This document shows, one piece after another, positions 51,527-63,311 of a DNA stretch of 64,000 bases; the stretch's first letter is position 1; every line of letters starts with the position of its first letter. The notes below the pieces were generated by a model. That model was not told where the DNA came from, ran no database searches, and worked only from the letters and a program-made list of their open reading frames with translations. This DNA comes from Sycon ciliatum (taxonomy: Eukaryota; Porifera; Calcarea; Leucosolenida; Sycettidae), in contig NC_088654.1 of assembly GCF_964019385.1 (NCBI RefSeq), positions 5,541,297-5,605,296 on the forward strand, given 5' to 3'. The translations under genes and the position numbers were made by a program.

Positions 51527-52065
51527 GTAAGTCGTTAATGTCCAGTCACACTTTGCGCCGAATGCCATTCTACATAACCGTACTATGAAAGTTCATTAAT
51601 AAAGGGGTGTTCGCTTCGGATCTACAGGTTTCGGTGGAAGCTATTTCCTCTGGTAGATCGGAATGAGAATGGCATGACTCCTCTGTAGCCCTGTCATGAT
51701 ATGAACTTTTAATGCACAGAATTTCTGTGTCTCATTATCTATGCTTCTACCACTACTGGCCTCCAGGCGACTGGCGTGTCTTTTTTTTTAACAAGCCAAT
51801 GATTATAGCAAAGAAAATGACCTAGGAAATGTGCGACCATGCACTAGAATTTGGTGAGGACTCTCCCGGTGAAAATTGTAAACAATCCTGAAATTCTAAC
51901 CCAGACAATTTGATTCCCTTGGAAATCTAGTACCTGTAGTAGATCAACACCTGGAATTTCAGGAGGATGTGATATAGGAAATAGGGGTTTCCCCAAAACA
52001 TACTCTTGGGGTCCATTTGCCCCCCCCCCCCTCCTCCACTGAGACAACTGTTTAAAAGTTTATGA
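51527..52065 (+). other. Intron sequence
   Basis: No feature besides a C12 run at 52020-52031. Confidence 0.45.
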
Positions 52066-52794
52066 CTGTAAACCGCCAAACTTTTGCGGCGGCTTTATTT
52101 AGCGTTTTGGCAAACTGGACCAGTTAGCGGCGATTAATTGTAGCGATTTTTACCTTCCACTGAAAATCTTAAAGAGTTATGTTTTACGAAGTCTCAGAGT
52201 GCTGGGACGCAGAGGGCAAGAAGAATGAGAGAAGTAATCAAAGAATAAAAGAATGAATCAAGGAATCGAAGATAATCATAAGGTGAGTACTGCAAGAAAG
52301 GATGGTGTTTTCGAAGAGGGATCATCAGAAGGCCTTCTCTTCGACCTGCTGAGCCACTGCAATACTAATGGCGATAAAATTCAGAAGACTACTTCGAGCA
52401 GTACAACACTAAAATCTATGCAACAGCAAGCTGGCCAAACACTCCAACAAGTTGAACAACACTCTCCACAACACTGAGACATTTTCCAGTCGATCGTTTT
52501 ATTCTCTTCTGCAATTCTGGTTCAAGTCGCCGTACTCCAACGACAACTAGGAAGACTGGTGTTGGTACGTTACTTTCAACAGCTGCGCGCTTTGGACTGT
52601 AACCGTGCAAGCATGGATCAGCGCTAGTCCACAGTCTGTGCAGTGCATGTACAGACAGTACACGATCGATCATCGACGCATCGCGTAGTACATGATTGTA
52701 CAAATTTCTTATCCGCGTGTCAAACTTTCGCAATTCGGCCCTGCTCTCGAAAGTCGCGAAAGTCAATCGCTCACGAAAGTTTGTCATTTTACAG
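52066..52794. mobile_element. TIR element, copy A (plus orientation)
   Basis: Ends CTGTAAACCGCCAAAC and, inverted, CTGTAAAATGACAAACTTTC. Subterminal TTTCGCGA-like motifs. The whole 729 bp is an inverted, diverged copy of 53882-54660. No transposase ORF. Confidence 0.7.
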
Positions 52795-52799
52795 TATAA

Positions 52800-53468
52800 C
52801 CGTAGCTATGCAGAAGACGTTACTTCAATAATGTCTGGCGCTAGCCAGGGTCCACACAGCTTTAATTTGGTATTTGTTTGTTTGTTTGTTTGTTTGTGTA
52901 ACGCCTGGCGCTATCCCGTATCTGTCCGGTACCGTACCATCAAAGACAGCTGGCCTCAAACAGCAGGCCACAATATTCAAATAGGGCTTTCAAATGCAAG
53001 ATCATAACGTGAAGCAACTTGAAAGAATGAGTATGAATGCGAAGTGTATGGGGGAATGCATGTAGGGCAATAGCGCGGGTTCGAATCCCAGGTCATGCCT
53101 TAAAAAAAGGGGAATTGAAAATTTATAACGTCCCTATGCTTTTTTGCCTAGGTCATCAAGGTGGTAGACGGTATTACCCTTGATCGTACCTGTCCCGTAC
53201 CGTACCATCAAAGACGGCTGGCCACAAACAGCTGGCCACGATATTCAAAGTAGGGCTTTCAAATGCAAGATCATAACGTGAAGCAACTTGGAAGGATTAG
53301 TATGTATGCGAAGTGTATCGGGGGATGCATGCCTGATACAGGGCGATAGTGCGGGCTCGAATCCCAGATTATGTCTTTAAAAAAAATTATACTATCCCTA
53401 TGCTTTTTTGCCTAGGTCATCAAGGCAAAACAGCATAGCTTTGGGCCCTGAGCTTCCAAGCTCTCTTG
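52800..53468. mobile_element. Dimeric pol III-like repeat, copy 3
   Basis: Starts CCGTAGCTATGCAGAAGACG, ends GAGCTTCCAAGCTCTCTTG. Two direct monomers with B-box-like GGGTTCGAATCCC (near 53077) and GGGCTCGAATCCC (near 53353). It begins six bases right of the copy A TIR element. Confidence 0.82.
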
Positions 53469-53680
53469 TTAATTCTAAGGAGAAATTTGAGGCCTATCCA
53501 ATTTCGAAAGGAAAGTATAAGCATCAACACAATCCACACAGTCAAGTAAAACAAATTTAGAAACTGAACGATTTCGTTCCCTCCCCATCATGGGGAAGTT
53601 TCTTTTCTTTTCTTTTTTTTTACGAAAACCACACACCATTTAATGGCTAAAAAGCGATGAGACATATGGAATGGCAGGAG

Positions 53681-53875
53681 TGGGGGGGCAGGGGCAGGAG
53701 TGGGGGGGGCAGGAGTGGGGGGGCAGGGGCAGGAGTGGGGGGGGGGGGGCAGGGGCAGGAGTGGGGGGGGGGCAGGGGAAGGAGTGGGGGGGGGGCAGGG
53801 GCAGGAGTGGGGGGGCAAAGGCAGGAGTGGGGGGGGGGGGGGGGCAGGGGCAGGAGGGGGGGGGGGCAGGGGCAG
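53681..53875. repeat. G-rich minisatellite
   Basis: About nine units of GGGGCAGGGGCAGGAGTGGG with G runs of varying length; could form G-quadruplexes on the plus strand. Confidence 0.93.
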
Positions 53876-53881
53876 CAACTA

Positions 53882-54660
53882 CTGTAAAACGACAAACTTT
53901 CGCGAGAGATTAACTTTCGCGACTTTCGCGAGCAGGGTCGAATCGCGAAAGTTTGACACGCGAAATTAATTTGTACGATCGATCGTTTTGCAACAGATCT
54001 GTAAAGTACGACTCGTACTCGTACATGCGCATGCATCACTCACTGCACTGACTGTACATTCACAGCGCTGATCGATGCTTGCACGGCCGGCTATGTCCAA
54101 CCAAAGCGCGCAGCTGTTGCAACGACGGGTTACGTACCAACACCATTCTTGCAAGTAACCATTGAAACATTAGTTGTCGTTGAAGTACGGCGACTTGAAC
54201 CAGAAGAGAATAAAACGATCGCCTGGAGAATGTCTCAGTGTTGTGCAGAGTGTAGTAGAACTTCTTGGAGTGTTTGGCCAGCTTGCTGTTGCGTAGATTT
54301 TAGTGTTGTACTGCTCGAAGAAGTCTTCTGAATTGTGTCGCGATGAGTATCGCAGTGGCTCAGCAGTTCGAAGAGAAAGTCTTCCGATGATCCCTCTTCG
54401 AACGTGCCATGCTTTCTCCCAGTACTAGTACTTACCTTATGGTTCTCTTTGATGCCTGGACTCCTTCTTACATTCCTTGATTCCTTCTTTCATTCTTTGA
54501 TTTCTTCTCTCATTCTTCATGCACTCTGCGCCCAGCACTCCGAAGCTTCGTAAAATAAAATTCTTTGATTTTCGGTGGAAGGTAAAAATTAATCGCCGCT
54601 AACTGGTCCAGTTTGCCAAAACGCTAAATTTAGTTGCCGCGAAAATTTGTCGTTTTACAG
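53882..54660. mobile_element. TIR element, copy B (opposite orientation), TA target
   Basis: Ends CTGTAAAACGACAAACTTTC and, inverted, CTGTAAAACGACAAATTTTC, with TA on both sides (53880-53881, 54661-54662). Several subterminal CTTTCGCGA motifs. 779 bp, no transposase. Confidence 0.78.
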
Positions 54661-54860
54661 TACAGGAAATAATGGAAAAAATGTCAACTAGGTATAATTA
54701 ATTATAATACATCCCAACAGTACGCTTGTACGTGAAATATAAACCGATAATACAAACTGAGGCACCGCCGAGGTTTGTATTACCGGTTTATAGTATAAAC
54801 CATCGTAAAAAAATATCACTCTTATTGTCTCATTGTGTCCTGTTCTGTGTGACACCTCAG

Positions 54861-55190
54861 CGGACAGAAGCAAGAAGCGAATGTTGTCGAAGGTTTGTAA
54901 TGGGCGCGACGTTTACATACCATGGCTCGGCCCGAAGCCCAGCCACTCCTTAATGCATCCCTACCCAGGACAACCCATTTCGAGTCACCTATGCCCAGGA
55001 CTCTTTATAACGTCTCATGATCTTCAAACGGACAACTGTGCTGTTGAATTTGCAAGGCAGACTATCTCACTACTTGGCGCCACCGACAAATTTGTGGCAA
55101 GAGCTGCTGGCGGTGGGTATAGCCTCAACCCAAGAAACCTGGGCGAGGCAAATGCTTACATGTGGGGCAAAGTGCTAGTAGTGTGTACAG
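54861..55190 (+). CDS. Probable host gene exon 17: unrecognised extracellular module
   Basis: Phase 1-1, exactly 330 nt, like exon 16. Reads TDRSKKRMLSKVCNGRDVYI, SHLCPGLFITSHDLQTDNCA, SLLGATDKFVARAAGG and AYMWGKVLVVCTG. Four cysteines; the final V-V-C resembles the end of exon 16, so the two may be distant copies. Acceptor CCTCAG, donor GTAAGA. Confidence 0.6.
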
Positions 55191-56511
55191 GTAAGATTCC
55201 TTCTTCCCTGGAGAAAATGCTGGTTTATACTAGTTCCCCCAGCGTTGTTTGCATTAATTCTTATACGTGGTGCGCGTCAGCAATATTGTCGCTTATCTTT
55301 CAGCTTTGTTTCTATGTCGCCAATGCTCACTCGGCAGCCCATTTCATCCCAATTTTGGTAAGTAGGTTAGTTTACTAGTACCTGAAAAGTCTAGCTAGAT
55401 ATCGAGTGTGACGGGTGGGTGACTCGGATTGATACAGCGCTGCATCGAAATAGACTATCTTGTCACACTGCGCAGGCAAGAGCAGAAAAAAGTAATCGGC
55501 TACTAGGAATCAGTTCCATTTTGCAAAACGGCCGACAACGCTCACGTCAGGGATCACTCGACGCGCTGAGATCGCAGTTTCCTTACTTCCAGCTCGACAC
55601 TCGGAGTATCCAGCAGATCGTGGAGATTTGCAAGCACTGCACCCATCGTCGTAGTTCAAAAGAAATCTTGCAAAGAACAGAGACTGATTTGAACCACACA
55701 GACAGCCGTGCTGCCCACGCGAAGTCCTATAGAGAAAGTGACCGTCAGGATTGACTTCCCTTTAGAAAATAGCCAGGCAGCAGAGAGGAAGAGAGATGAG
55801 CTTGGGAAAGCGAGAGAGTCAATCCCGAGCAAAAAATATTTGTCACCAGCGCCGAGAGCAGCGACGAGGAGGACCAAAAAACAGTATGAACCCTTCCTTG
55901 GAGAATAAAATCCTCATGGCCAGTTGTCATTCTATACCTTACCTTCCATCATACCAAGTTTTATCATCTCAAGTGCACGCATTGATGTCTAAGTTCAAAT
56001 TGTCGAAAGATTAGCGACAATATTGTTGACAGAAGACCAAGTAACAATAAATGCCAGATCATTTTGATAAGCTAGAGTATGTTAGAAAAGGGGGCTTCTC
56101 AACTGACAACTGCTCTATTCAGTTGGCATTCACACTCGGCACATGCGCTGGATGGAACATTCTGTATAAGTGATGTCGAAAAATTATGACATTTCAGGCC
56201 AGTCACCCATCGTCAGAACCTGACGATCTGACGATGGTGACTGGCCAGAGACGTCATAATGTTTCAACATCACAAATAAAGAATTTTCCATCCAGCGCAT
56301 GCGCCGATTGTGCCAAGGTGGCATGCCTGGCCACCCTGTGCACTAAGTTCTCCAAAGCTAACTTTGGTGAAGTGCCAGCGGGGGGGGGGGGGGGGGGCAC
56401 TATGCTCGTCAGCTGTCAACAGTTACTGCCACCACCTTTTGGAGCTCCGAGCAAGTCTTCAGGGTACCTGTAGTTTATGATGTCTAGTAGATTGTTACCT
56501 TGTATCATATT
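55191..56511 (+). other. Sequence after the last exon seen
   Basis: An open stretch of 111 codons at 55419-55754 (with YFQLDTRSIQQIVEICKHC) and a basic 66-codon stretch at 55708-55908 match nothing I know; they may be remains of an element. A 45-bp-arm hairpin lies at 56172-56271 and a G17 run at 56381-56397. No further exon of the host gene found. Confidence 0.45.
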
Positions 56512-57668
56512 GGACGAGGCCATGGATGGTGCTGGGGACTCCGTGCCAGCGTGGAGGAGTCTCTCCTCACAGCAATTGCGGGAGACATCTGCCAAATTCC
56601 ATTGCCCGCCTGGCGCCCAACCGTCAATATTGCGGACACCCTGGAGGATCTTGGCTATGCTGACCTTCAAGCTGTGCAGCTAAGTGGAAACCGTTCGTGT
56701 ATCGTGACCTTTTTGTCTATAGATAGTGCCGAGAAACTCGTTAGTGAAGGGATGATGGCTCATGGTGAACACGTGACGCACGTTTTACAGCCTACACTGC
56801 AATTGCATGTCACTGACCTCCCAGTGTGGATATCAGACGAGGCACTTTGGAGAGCCTTGGGTCCCTACGGGAAAGGCGCTAGTACGGTACATCATGGGCA
56901 CATAACGACCCACCGAGGTTTGAAGGTGGCGTCTGGTGTACGCCATTTAGCTTCCACCTTGCTCGCCATGCACTATCCATTCCGTCGTACATCAGGACAG
57001 CTGGTCGTCACGTGTTCTCTGTACGGTACACTGACCAGCCAAAGACGTGCAGACTGTGTGATTCACCAGACCAACTGGATACTCACTGCCCAAAGGGAAA
57101 GCGTTCAGTACTGGAGAACGAAAAATCTCCACCAAATAATGAGCAAGCAAGTGTGCAACAGCCGGCTGTATGCTCGTATTCTGATGCCATAAACGGCTCC
57201 CAAGCTCCGCCACAAAGCGAATGCGAGGTGGAGAACCATGGCAACACAGACCAACCAGCCATGGCAGCAGACATTATAGTGGAAACCTCAGCGGTGGACA
57301 CACAGGCGGGGGCACCAGCAGATGGAGCGGTGATCGAGCCCTATCCTGGGGTATCTGAAGTGCTCATGGAGGTACCTGCACCAAGTGCAACACCCACAGC
57401 TCCCCAACACCCACCAGTCCGTGGAAAGACCAGTCACCAGTCTCCTGACACACCACCAGGTGAGTCTCCTGACACACCACCCGATCTGTTTGTTCTGGCA
57501 GTTGGCAAACACACATTTCGCACAACACCTGCAATGCCCAAGCAAATCGACCTACAGGTCCAGAGGGCCAATGAGGCTGCAGTGCTTGAGCAGCTCCACA
57601 TGACGGCAAGGATTGCAGCACGCAGTCGCAGTAGTTCGCTAGACCGCAAGATCAACATGTGCTTGTAA
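56512..57668 (+). pseudogene. LINE C ORF1, first copy
   Basis: Reads GHGWCWGLRASVEESLLTAI, NIADTLEDLGYADLQAVQLS, DLPVWISDEALWRALGPYGK, then shifts frame near 57010 into VRYTDQPKTCRLCDSPDQLD and THCPKGKR (zinc-knuckle-like) and a Pro/Ser/Thr-rich tail ending RKINMCL. Gag-like nucleic-acid-binding protein of LINEs. The true start is missing. Confidence 0.75.
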
Positions 57669-58050
57669 GTCTCATTCATAGTTAAACACGGACAATGAGC
57701 TTAACCCACGCGCTTACCCATTCATAAGTAGATAAGTAAATTTTCTGTTTTGTTTTTGGTGCAGTCTTATGTCAGGATGTCCCCTTTCCTTCTCTAATAT
57801 TACCAAAATGTACTCTTAATCCCAATGCCAATTCATTTTTCCCTCGCGCTATTGTGCAACCCCCGCACCACACCTGCGTCTACTGGGTGAGATTCGGGTC
57901 CGTTGCTTAAACATCTGCAGTCTTCGACACAATGCTGCAGAGCTAGAAGACCTTATTAACCTGAATATGTGGGATGCATTTGCCCTTTGCGAGACGTGGC
58001 TGAACAGCACCATATCTGATAATGAGATCCACATTCCTGGTTACTGTGTT

Positions 58051-59207
58051 GGACGAGGCCATGGATGGTGCTGGGGACTCCGTGCCAGCGTGGAGGAGTC
58101 TCTCCTCACTGCAATTGCGGGGGACATCTGTCAAATTCCATTGCCCGCCTGGCGCCCAACCGTCAATATTGCGGACACCCTGGAGGATCTTGGCTATGCT
58201 GACCTTCAAGCTGTGCAGCTAAGTGGAAACCGCTCGTGTATCGTGACCTTTTTGTCTATAGATAGTGCCGAGAAACTCGTTAGTGAAGGGATGATGGCTC
58301 ATGGTGAACACGTGACGCACGTTTTACAGCCTACACTGCAATTGCATGTCACTGACCTCCCAGTGTGGATATCAGACGAGGCACTTTGGAGAGCCTTGGG
58401 TCCCTACGGGAAAGGCGCTAGTACGGTACATCATGGGCACATAACGACCCACCGAGGTTTGAAGGTGGCGTCTGGTGTACGCCATTTAGCTTCCACCTTG
58501 CTCGCCATGCACTATCCATTCCGTCGTACATCAGGACAGCTGGTCGTCACGTGTTCTCTGTACGGTACACTGACCAGCCAAAGACGTGCAGACTGTGTGA
58601 TTCACCAGACCAACTGGATACTCACTGCCCAAAGGGAAAGCGTTCAGTACTGGAGAACGAAAAATCTCCACCAAATAATGAGCAAGCAAGTGTGCAACAG
58701 CCGGCTGTATGCTCGTATTCTGATGCCATAAACGGCTCCCAAGCTCCGCCACAAAGCGAATGCGAGGTGGAGAACCATGGCAACACAGACCAACCAGCCA
58801 TGGCAGCAGACATTATAGTGGAAACCTCAGCGGTGGACACACAGGCGGGGGCACCAGCAGATGGAGCGGTGATCGAGCCCTATCCTGGGGTATCTGAAGT
58901 GCTCATGGAGGTACCTGCACCAAGTGCAACACCCACAGCTCCCCAACACCCACCAGTCCGTGGAAAGACCAGTCACCAGTCTCCTGACACACCACCAGGT
59001 GAGTCTCCTGACACACCACCCGATCTGTTTGTTCTGGCAGTTGGCAAACACACATTTCGCACAACACCTGCAATGCCCAAGCAAATCGACCTACAGGTCC
59101 AGAGGGCCAATGAGGCTGCAGTGCTTGAGCAGCTCCACATGACGGCAAGGATTGCAGCACGCAGTCGCAGTAGTTCGCTAGACCGCAAGATCAACATGTG
59201 CTTGTAA
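58051..59207 (+). pseudogene. LINE C ORF1, second copy
   Basis: Nearly identical to the first copy, offset exactly 1539 bp, with the same frame break near 58549. A few substitutions (CTGCAATTGCGGGGGACATC versus CAGCAATTGCGGGAGACATC) separate the copies. Confidence 0.78.
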
Positions 59208-59399
59208 GTCTCATTCATAGTTAAACACGGACAATGAGCTTAACCCACGCGCTTACCCATTCATAAGTAGATAAGTAAATTTTCTGTTTTGTTTTTGGTG
59301 CAGTCTTATGTCAGGATGTCCCCTTTCCTTCTCTAATATTACCAAAATGTACTCTTAATCCCAATGCCAATTCATTTTTCCCTCGCGCTATTGTGCAAC

Positions 59400-60130
59400 C
59401 CCCGCACCACACCTGCGTCTACTGGGTGAGATTCGGGTCCGTTGCTTAAACATCTGCAGTCTTCGACACAATGCTGCAGAGCTAGAAGACCTTATTAACC
59501 TGAATATGTGGGATGCATTTGCCCTTTGCGAGACGTGGCTGAACAGCACCATATCTGATAATGAGATCCACATTCCTGGTTACTGTGTTGTCCGCTGCGA
59601 CCGCAATGGCCGCCAGGGGGGGGGGGGGGGAGGAGTATGCATTTTCTACAAATCAAAGCTCTCCCTGTCTCACCGTCCTGATCTCCATGTAGACGGCCTT
59701 GAAGGCATCTGGATTTCGGTAAACAGACGTGGTCACCAGAATCTCATAGGCTGCATGTACCGCCCGCCCCACTCAACAGTCTCCTATTGGGAAAGACATG
59801 ATGGAGCGCTTCATAAAGCAGCACTGTTGACACCATCTATGACTGTGCTTGGAGACTTCAATGTCGATGTCTGAGCCGGCACAACATCCCTGCACTATCA
59901 GCGCTTCTCAGATTTGGCAGCATCTTATGGCCTCAGAAACCTGGTCAGAACGGCCACTAGAACCACACCCCAGTGCCCCAATGGCAAGATCATCGACTTG
60001 ATTCTCACAAGTTGCGATGATGCCCGGAGTTGCGCCGTAGTGCCGTCTGACCTCAGCGACCATGATGTCGTTCAGGTCCTCTTGGGCCTGCACTCTCAAG
60101 TGCCCAGACAGGCATGTGACTCGAGGAAGC
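59400..60130 (+). pseudogene. LINE C endonuclease
   Basis: Reads IRVRCLNICSLRHNAAELED, DAFALCETWLN, then a G14 run in the GGGGGGV motif, GIWISVNRRG, CMYRPPHS, VLGDFNVDV, a stop at 59872-59874, IIDLILTS and the catalytic SDHD. AP-endonuclease of LINE type. The first copy of this domain stops at GYCV (58050). Confidence 0.85.
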
Positions 60131-61747
60131 CATTCCACAACATACGTAGCATGCACATACCTGATTTCCGAGACGACCTTGATGCAGCACACCTTGATAC
60201 CTGGCCCCCGGATACTACACTTGATGACAGGTGCTCAATTTGGCACTACAAACTCTTGGCGATCCTTGACAAGCATGCTCCTCTCCAGTGTTCTACTGCC
60301 AAGCGGAAGCAGCTACCACCCTGGTCGGATCAGCACCTCTTCCAGGTAACCCAGCGCAAGAATCGGCTGCATAGGCAGTGGCGGGGAGACAAGGCGAACG
60401 CTGTGCTCCACACTGCATTCAAGCGCGCCCGTGCGAAAGCTAGAAATGCATACCGACAGAAGCGAGACACTTACTTCCAGGGACAATGTACAGCAAACGC
60501 AGGAAACACCAAGAAGCTTTGGCGTACCATTAACAAAGTCACCTGTAGAGACCGTCCCCATGTAGAACCCTCTTGTACGATCGAAGATGTCGCCTCAGCC
60601 TTCCACAAGGTGGTTACTGATGACTGTCGACCGCAAAATTTGTCTGCTCCCCTCGGGCCTCCACCCCGCACTTCCCTCCCCAAGTTCTCACATGTCAGTA
60701 TCGGTGCTGTTGAACAGCTACTCCAGCAAGTTAATCCCGCGAAGGCAACAGGCAGCGATGACATACCAGGGGCAGTCTTCAAACTCTGCTCTGACGTCTT
60801 GGCGCCGTCTGTCACTAGCCTGTTCAATGCCTCGCTGTTGTGCGGACATGTGCCCTCGGCGTTCAGGCTAGCTAATGTCATCCCACTGCATAAATCTGGT
60901 GATCCATCGCTGCCAACTAACTTCCGCCCTGTATCCCTTCTACCCATACTCTCCAAGCTGCTAGAGAAGTTGGTTCAGAAGGAACTCTCATCACCTTCCT
61001 GGACATAACATCATCGTTACCTACAACCCAGTTTGGTTTCAGGCTTGGCCACTCTACCGAAGACGCATTAGTCCTTATGTCAAACCGCATTCTAACAGCC
61101 AAGGACCAGGGTTTCACAGGTGTGTGCCCGTTAGACATGTCCAAAGCCTTCGATAAAGTCCAAAATGCCAAGCTATTGCAGGATCTCCACAGTGTCGGGG
61201 TGTCCGGTACTGCCTTAGACTGGTTCGCCAGCTACCTATCCGGTCGCACTCAACGTGTCGGTCGGGGTCCCGGACTAGCTCTATATCAGCTTGCACGAGT
61301 GGTGTCCCCCAAGGTTTGGTGCTGGGCCCCATTCTGTTCAGCCTTTAAACCCGCGAGGTCCCCGCTGTAGTTGGCCAGTCCGAGTCAGTTCAATTCGCGG
61401 ACGACATTGCACTCGCGTGCAGCCGGCGAACAGCACAGGAGGTATCTGATGTCTTATCTGCTTCGGTTTCAATCCTTGCAGACTGGCTGATGGATCGAGG
61501 CCTGATCCTCAATGCTGGCAAGAGCCAATTAGTGCCAATTCCTGCCGGCCGTCAGCACACAGCTGATCTACAGGTCGTCTGCCATGCCACTTCACTGCCT
61601 AGTGTGCTAAGTGCTCGTTATCTTGGTGCCACAATCGATTCCGGCATGTCCTGGCATGCCCACATTGCCAAGTGTTCTGCACGCGTGTCGCAGAAGATCG
61701 GAGCACTCTGGCGAATGCACTGCTGCCTGAATCACCAGTCACGCATG
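60131..61747 (+). pseudogene. LINE C reverse transcriptase, first part
   Basis: Linker with KHAPLQCSTAKRKQLPPWSD and WRTINKV, then RT LLQQVNPAKATGSDDIPGAV, NVIPLHKSGDPSLPTNFRPV, LEKLVQ. Frame changes near 60990, then DMSKAFDKVQNAKLLQDL, LDWFASYL, and in another frame VQFADDIALACSRR (FADD near 61395) and ARYLGATIDSGMSWHAHI. Interrupted by a solo LTR at 61748. Confidence 0.88.
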
Positions 61748-62260
61748 TGTCACGTCCCTGAACGTGACTACTGCTGCCTGATAGTCCTGTGACAGCAGGA
61801 TCTACCTAGTGAGCAGCTCTGTGCTGAGCTGTCACGCCCTTTTGGGACAATGTGGTTTGGCCAGTGTCTTGTCCCACGTGCTTAGCATGTAGGTTGAGCG
61901 ACACACGCTTTCCCACATAGGTGACATGCCTTCTTGGCATGACATGTCATGTGATCCAAGGCCGGAACCTGGTCAGGTAGGTTCTCGCATTGTACGTTTC
62001 CTGGAAGTGCTTCACTTCCTGGAAATGTGACTCCAGGCTTTGTGCAAAACCACGTCACTACGACGTTCTACAGGTTTCCACGATGCCTCGGCGCTTCGTG
62101 CAAAGAGCCAAGACTAATATGACATTGTATAACAAGAGCTAAGTGCAAGACAGGAGACGTGTGCAAGAACCAAACCGTCACCGCGCAAGAGGTCAGAGTA
62201 TCACGCAAGCAAGACCAAGAATGCAGCAGAACTTACCATAAAAAGCCGCTGAACTATGGC

Positions 62261-62340
62261 ACGTTGGGTGAGCAGGCTCCCCAACGTGACCCTCATATAC
62301 TCACATTGTACTCTAACGTGGGTGAGCGGGCTCCCCACGT
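62261..62340. promoter_or_regulatory. Two hairpin repeats in LTR U3
   Basis: ACGTTGGGTGAGCAGGCTCC...CCAACGT (62261-62287) and ACGTGGGTGAGCGGGCTCCC...CACGT (62316-62340) are diverged copies, each able to fold back. Possible enhancer or protein-binding repeats upstream of the TATA box. Confidence 0.5.
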
Positions 62341-62511
62341 CCCAATTTGGTCTTTCTTCTCTCAATGTCTTTCTTTCTCTTTCTTCTCGAATGATCACCG
62401 TACGTATATTCTGCATTTCTGCTGACTGGCTGCGCACATTCCGGTTTGACTTGTTCTGCTATTTCCTGGAATTACCTCGCAATGATCACGCCATATATCT
62501 CTGAAGCACCC

Positions 62512-62518
62512 TATAAAA
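62512..62518 (+). promoter_or_regulatory. TATA box of the solo LTR
   Basis: TATAAAA, followed by pyrimidine-rich sequence and CTTCAGTTCAG about 25 bases later, as expected around an LTR transcription start. Confidence 0.65.
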
Positions 62519-62826
62519 GAAGCTCTCATTCTCTTTCTTACTTCAGTTCAGTTTTAGTCTAGTCTAGTCTACTCTAGTCTAGTCTAGCAGTCGAGACTCG
62601 GTCTCAGCTCTCTGTCTTCGTTTACTTTGAGCTCGAATTTGATACTACTCACAACGTAAAACTAACAGTCTTTGTCTGTTGATCGTGTGGGGTTGAACTT
62701 GGACCAAGCCAGCTATATTGGTTGGCCCCTGGGTTGTGTTGGGCTTGTCGTGAGGCCACACGTCTATATTCAGTCGCCGCTCGTAGTGATTTCGGGGTCC
62801 GGTCACTGTGAGCCGGGGACGCGACA

Positions 62827-63311
62827 CATGACCTACTTTAGATCGCTGATCATGTCTTACCTGCTGTATATTCCTCAAACGCGTACTCTAGCTCACTGCA
62901 AAGAAGGTACCTCGACGATCTACAGGTCCTGCAAAACAGTGGGGCTCGTGCTGTCTTTGGCCGCCCTCCGCGACCTGCTGGAGCGCATGGCAGTGTTCCG
63001 TGTGTTCCGCAGTGTTCTGTGTGGCAGAAGTCTTCAATCAGAAGCTAGCATACCTGGTGTGACGCTGTCGTTATGCACTGGCAAGTCCAGACTTGCAAGC
63101 CCTGCTAACCCCCGCTGCATCCGGCCCTACGCGGCTCCAATCTGCCATGGGCCTGGCGTGCCAGTTTCCCATTCGGTTGCGGAGCGGGGGCGCTTTGCTT
63201 GCAAGGGTGCTGTATAATGGAACGCCCTCCCCAGCGACATCCGTTCCATCCATCACGCTCGGCAGTTTCGCACGCAGGAAATCCCCTATACCTGTGCCCT
63301 GTAGATGCTGA
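62827..63311 (+). pseudogene. LINE C reverse transcriptase C-terminal part
   Basis: After the LTR the frames read YFRSLIMSYLLY, YLDDLQVLQNSGARAVFGRP and, near 63230, PSITLGSFARRKSPIPVPCRC, the usual C-terminal region of a LINE RT, ending at a TGA near 63309. Confidence 0.75.

Larger units (their letters stand above)
61748..62826 (+). mobile_element. Solo LTR (1079 bp) nested in LINE C
   Basis: Starts TGTCACGTCCCTG and ends CGGGGACGCGACA, a TG..CA LTR with matching inverted ends. CATG lies on both sides (61744-61747, 62827-62830). It has a TATAAAA box (62512-62518), a pyrimidine-rich region after it and TCTAG repeats (62556-62588). No internal retrotransposon sequence. Orientation is set by the TATA box. 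Confidence 0.8.

Noticed and set aside
55419-55908. New exon or gene from the 111- and 66-codon ORFs
   Set aside because: No phase-compatible splice sites and no recognised domain; kept only as unassigned.
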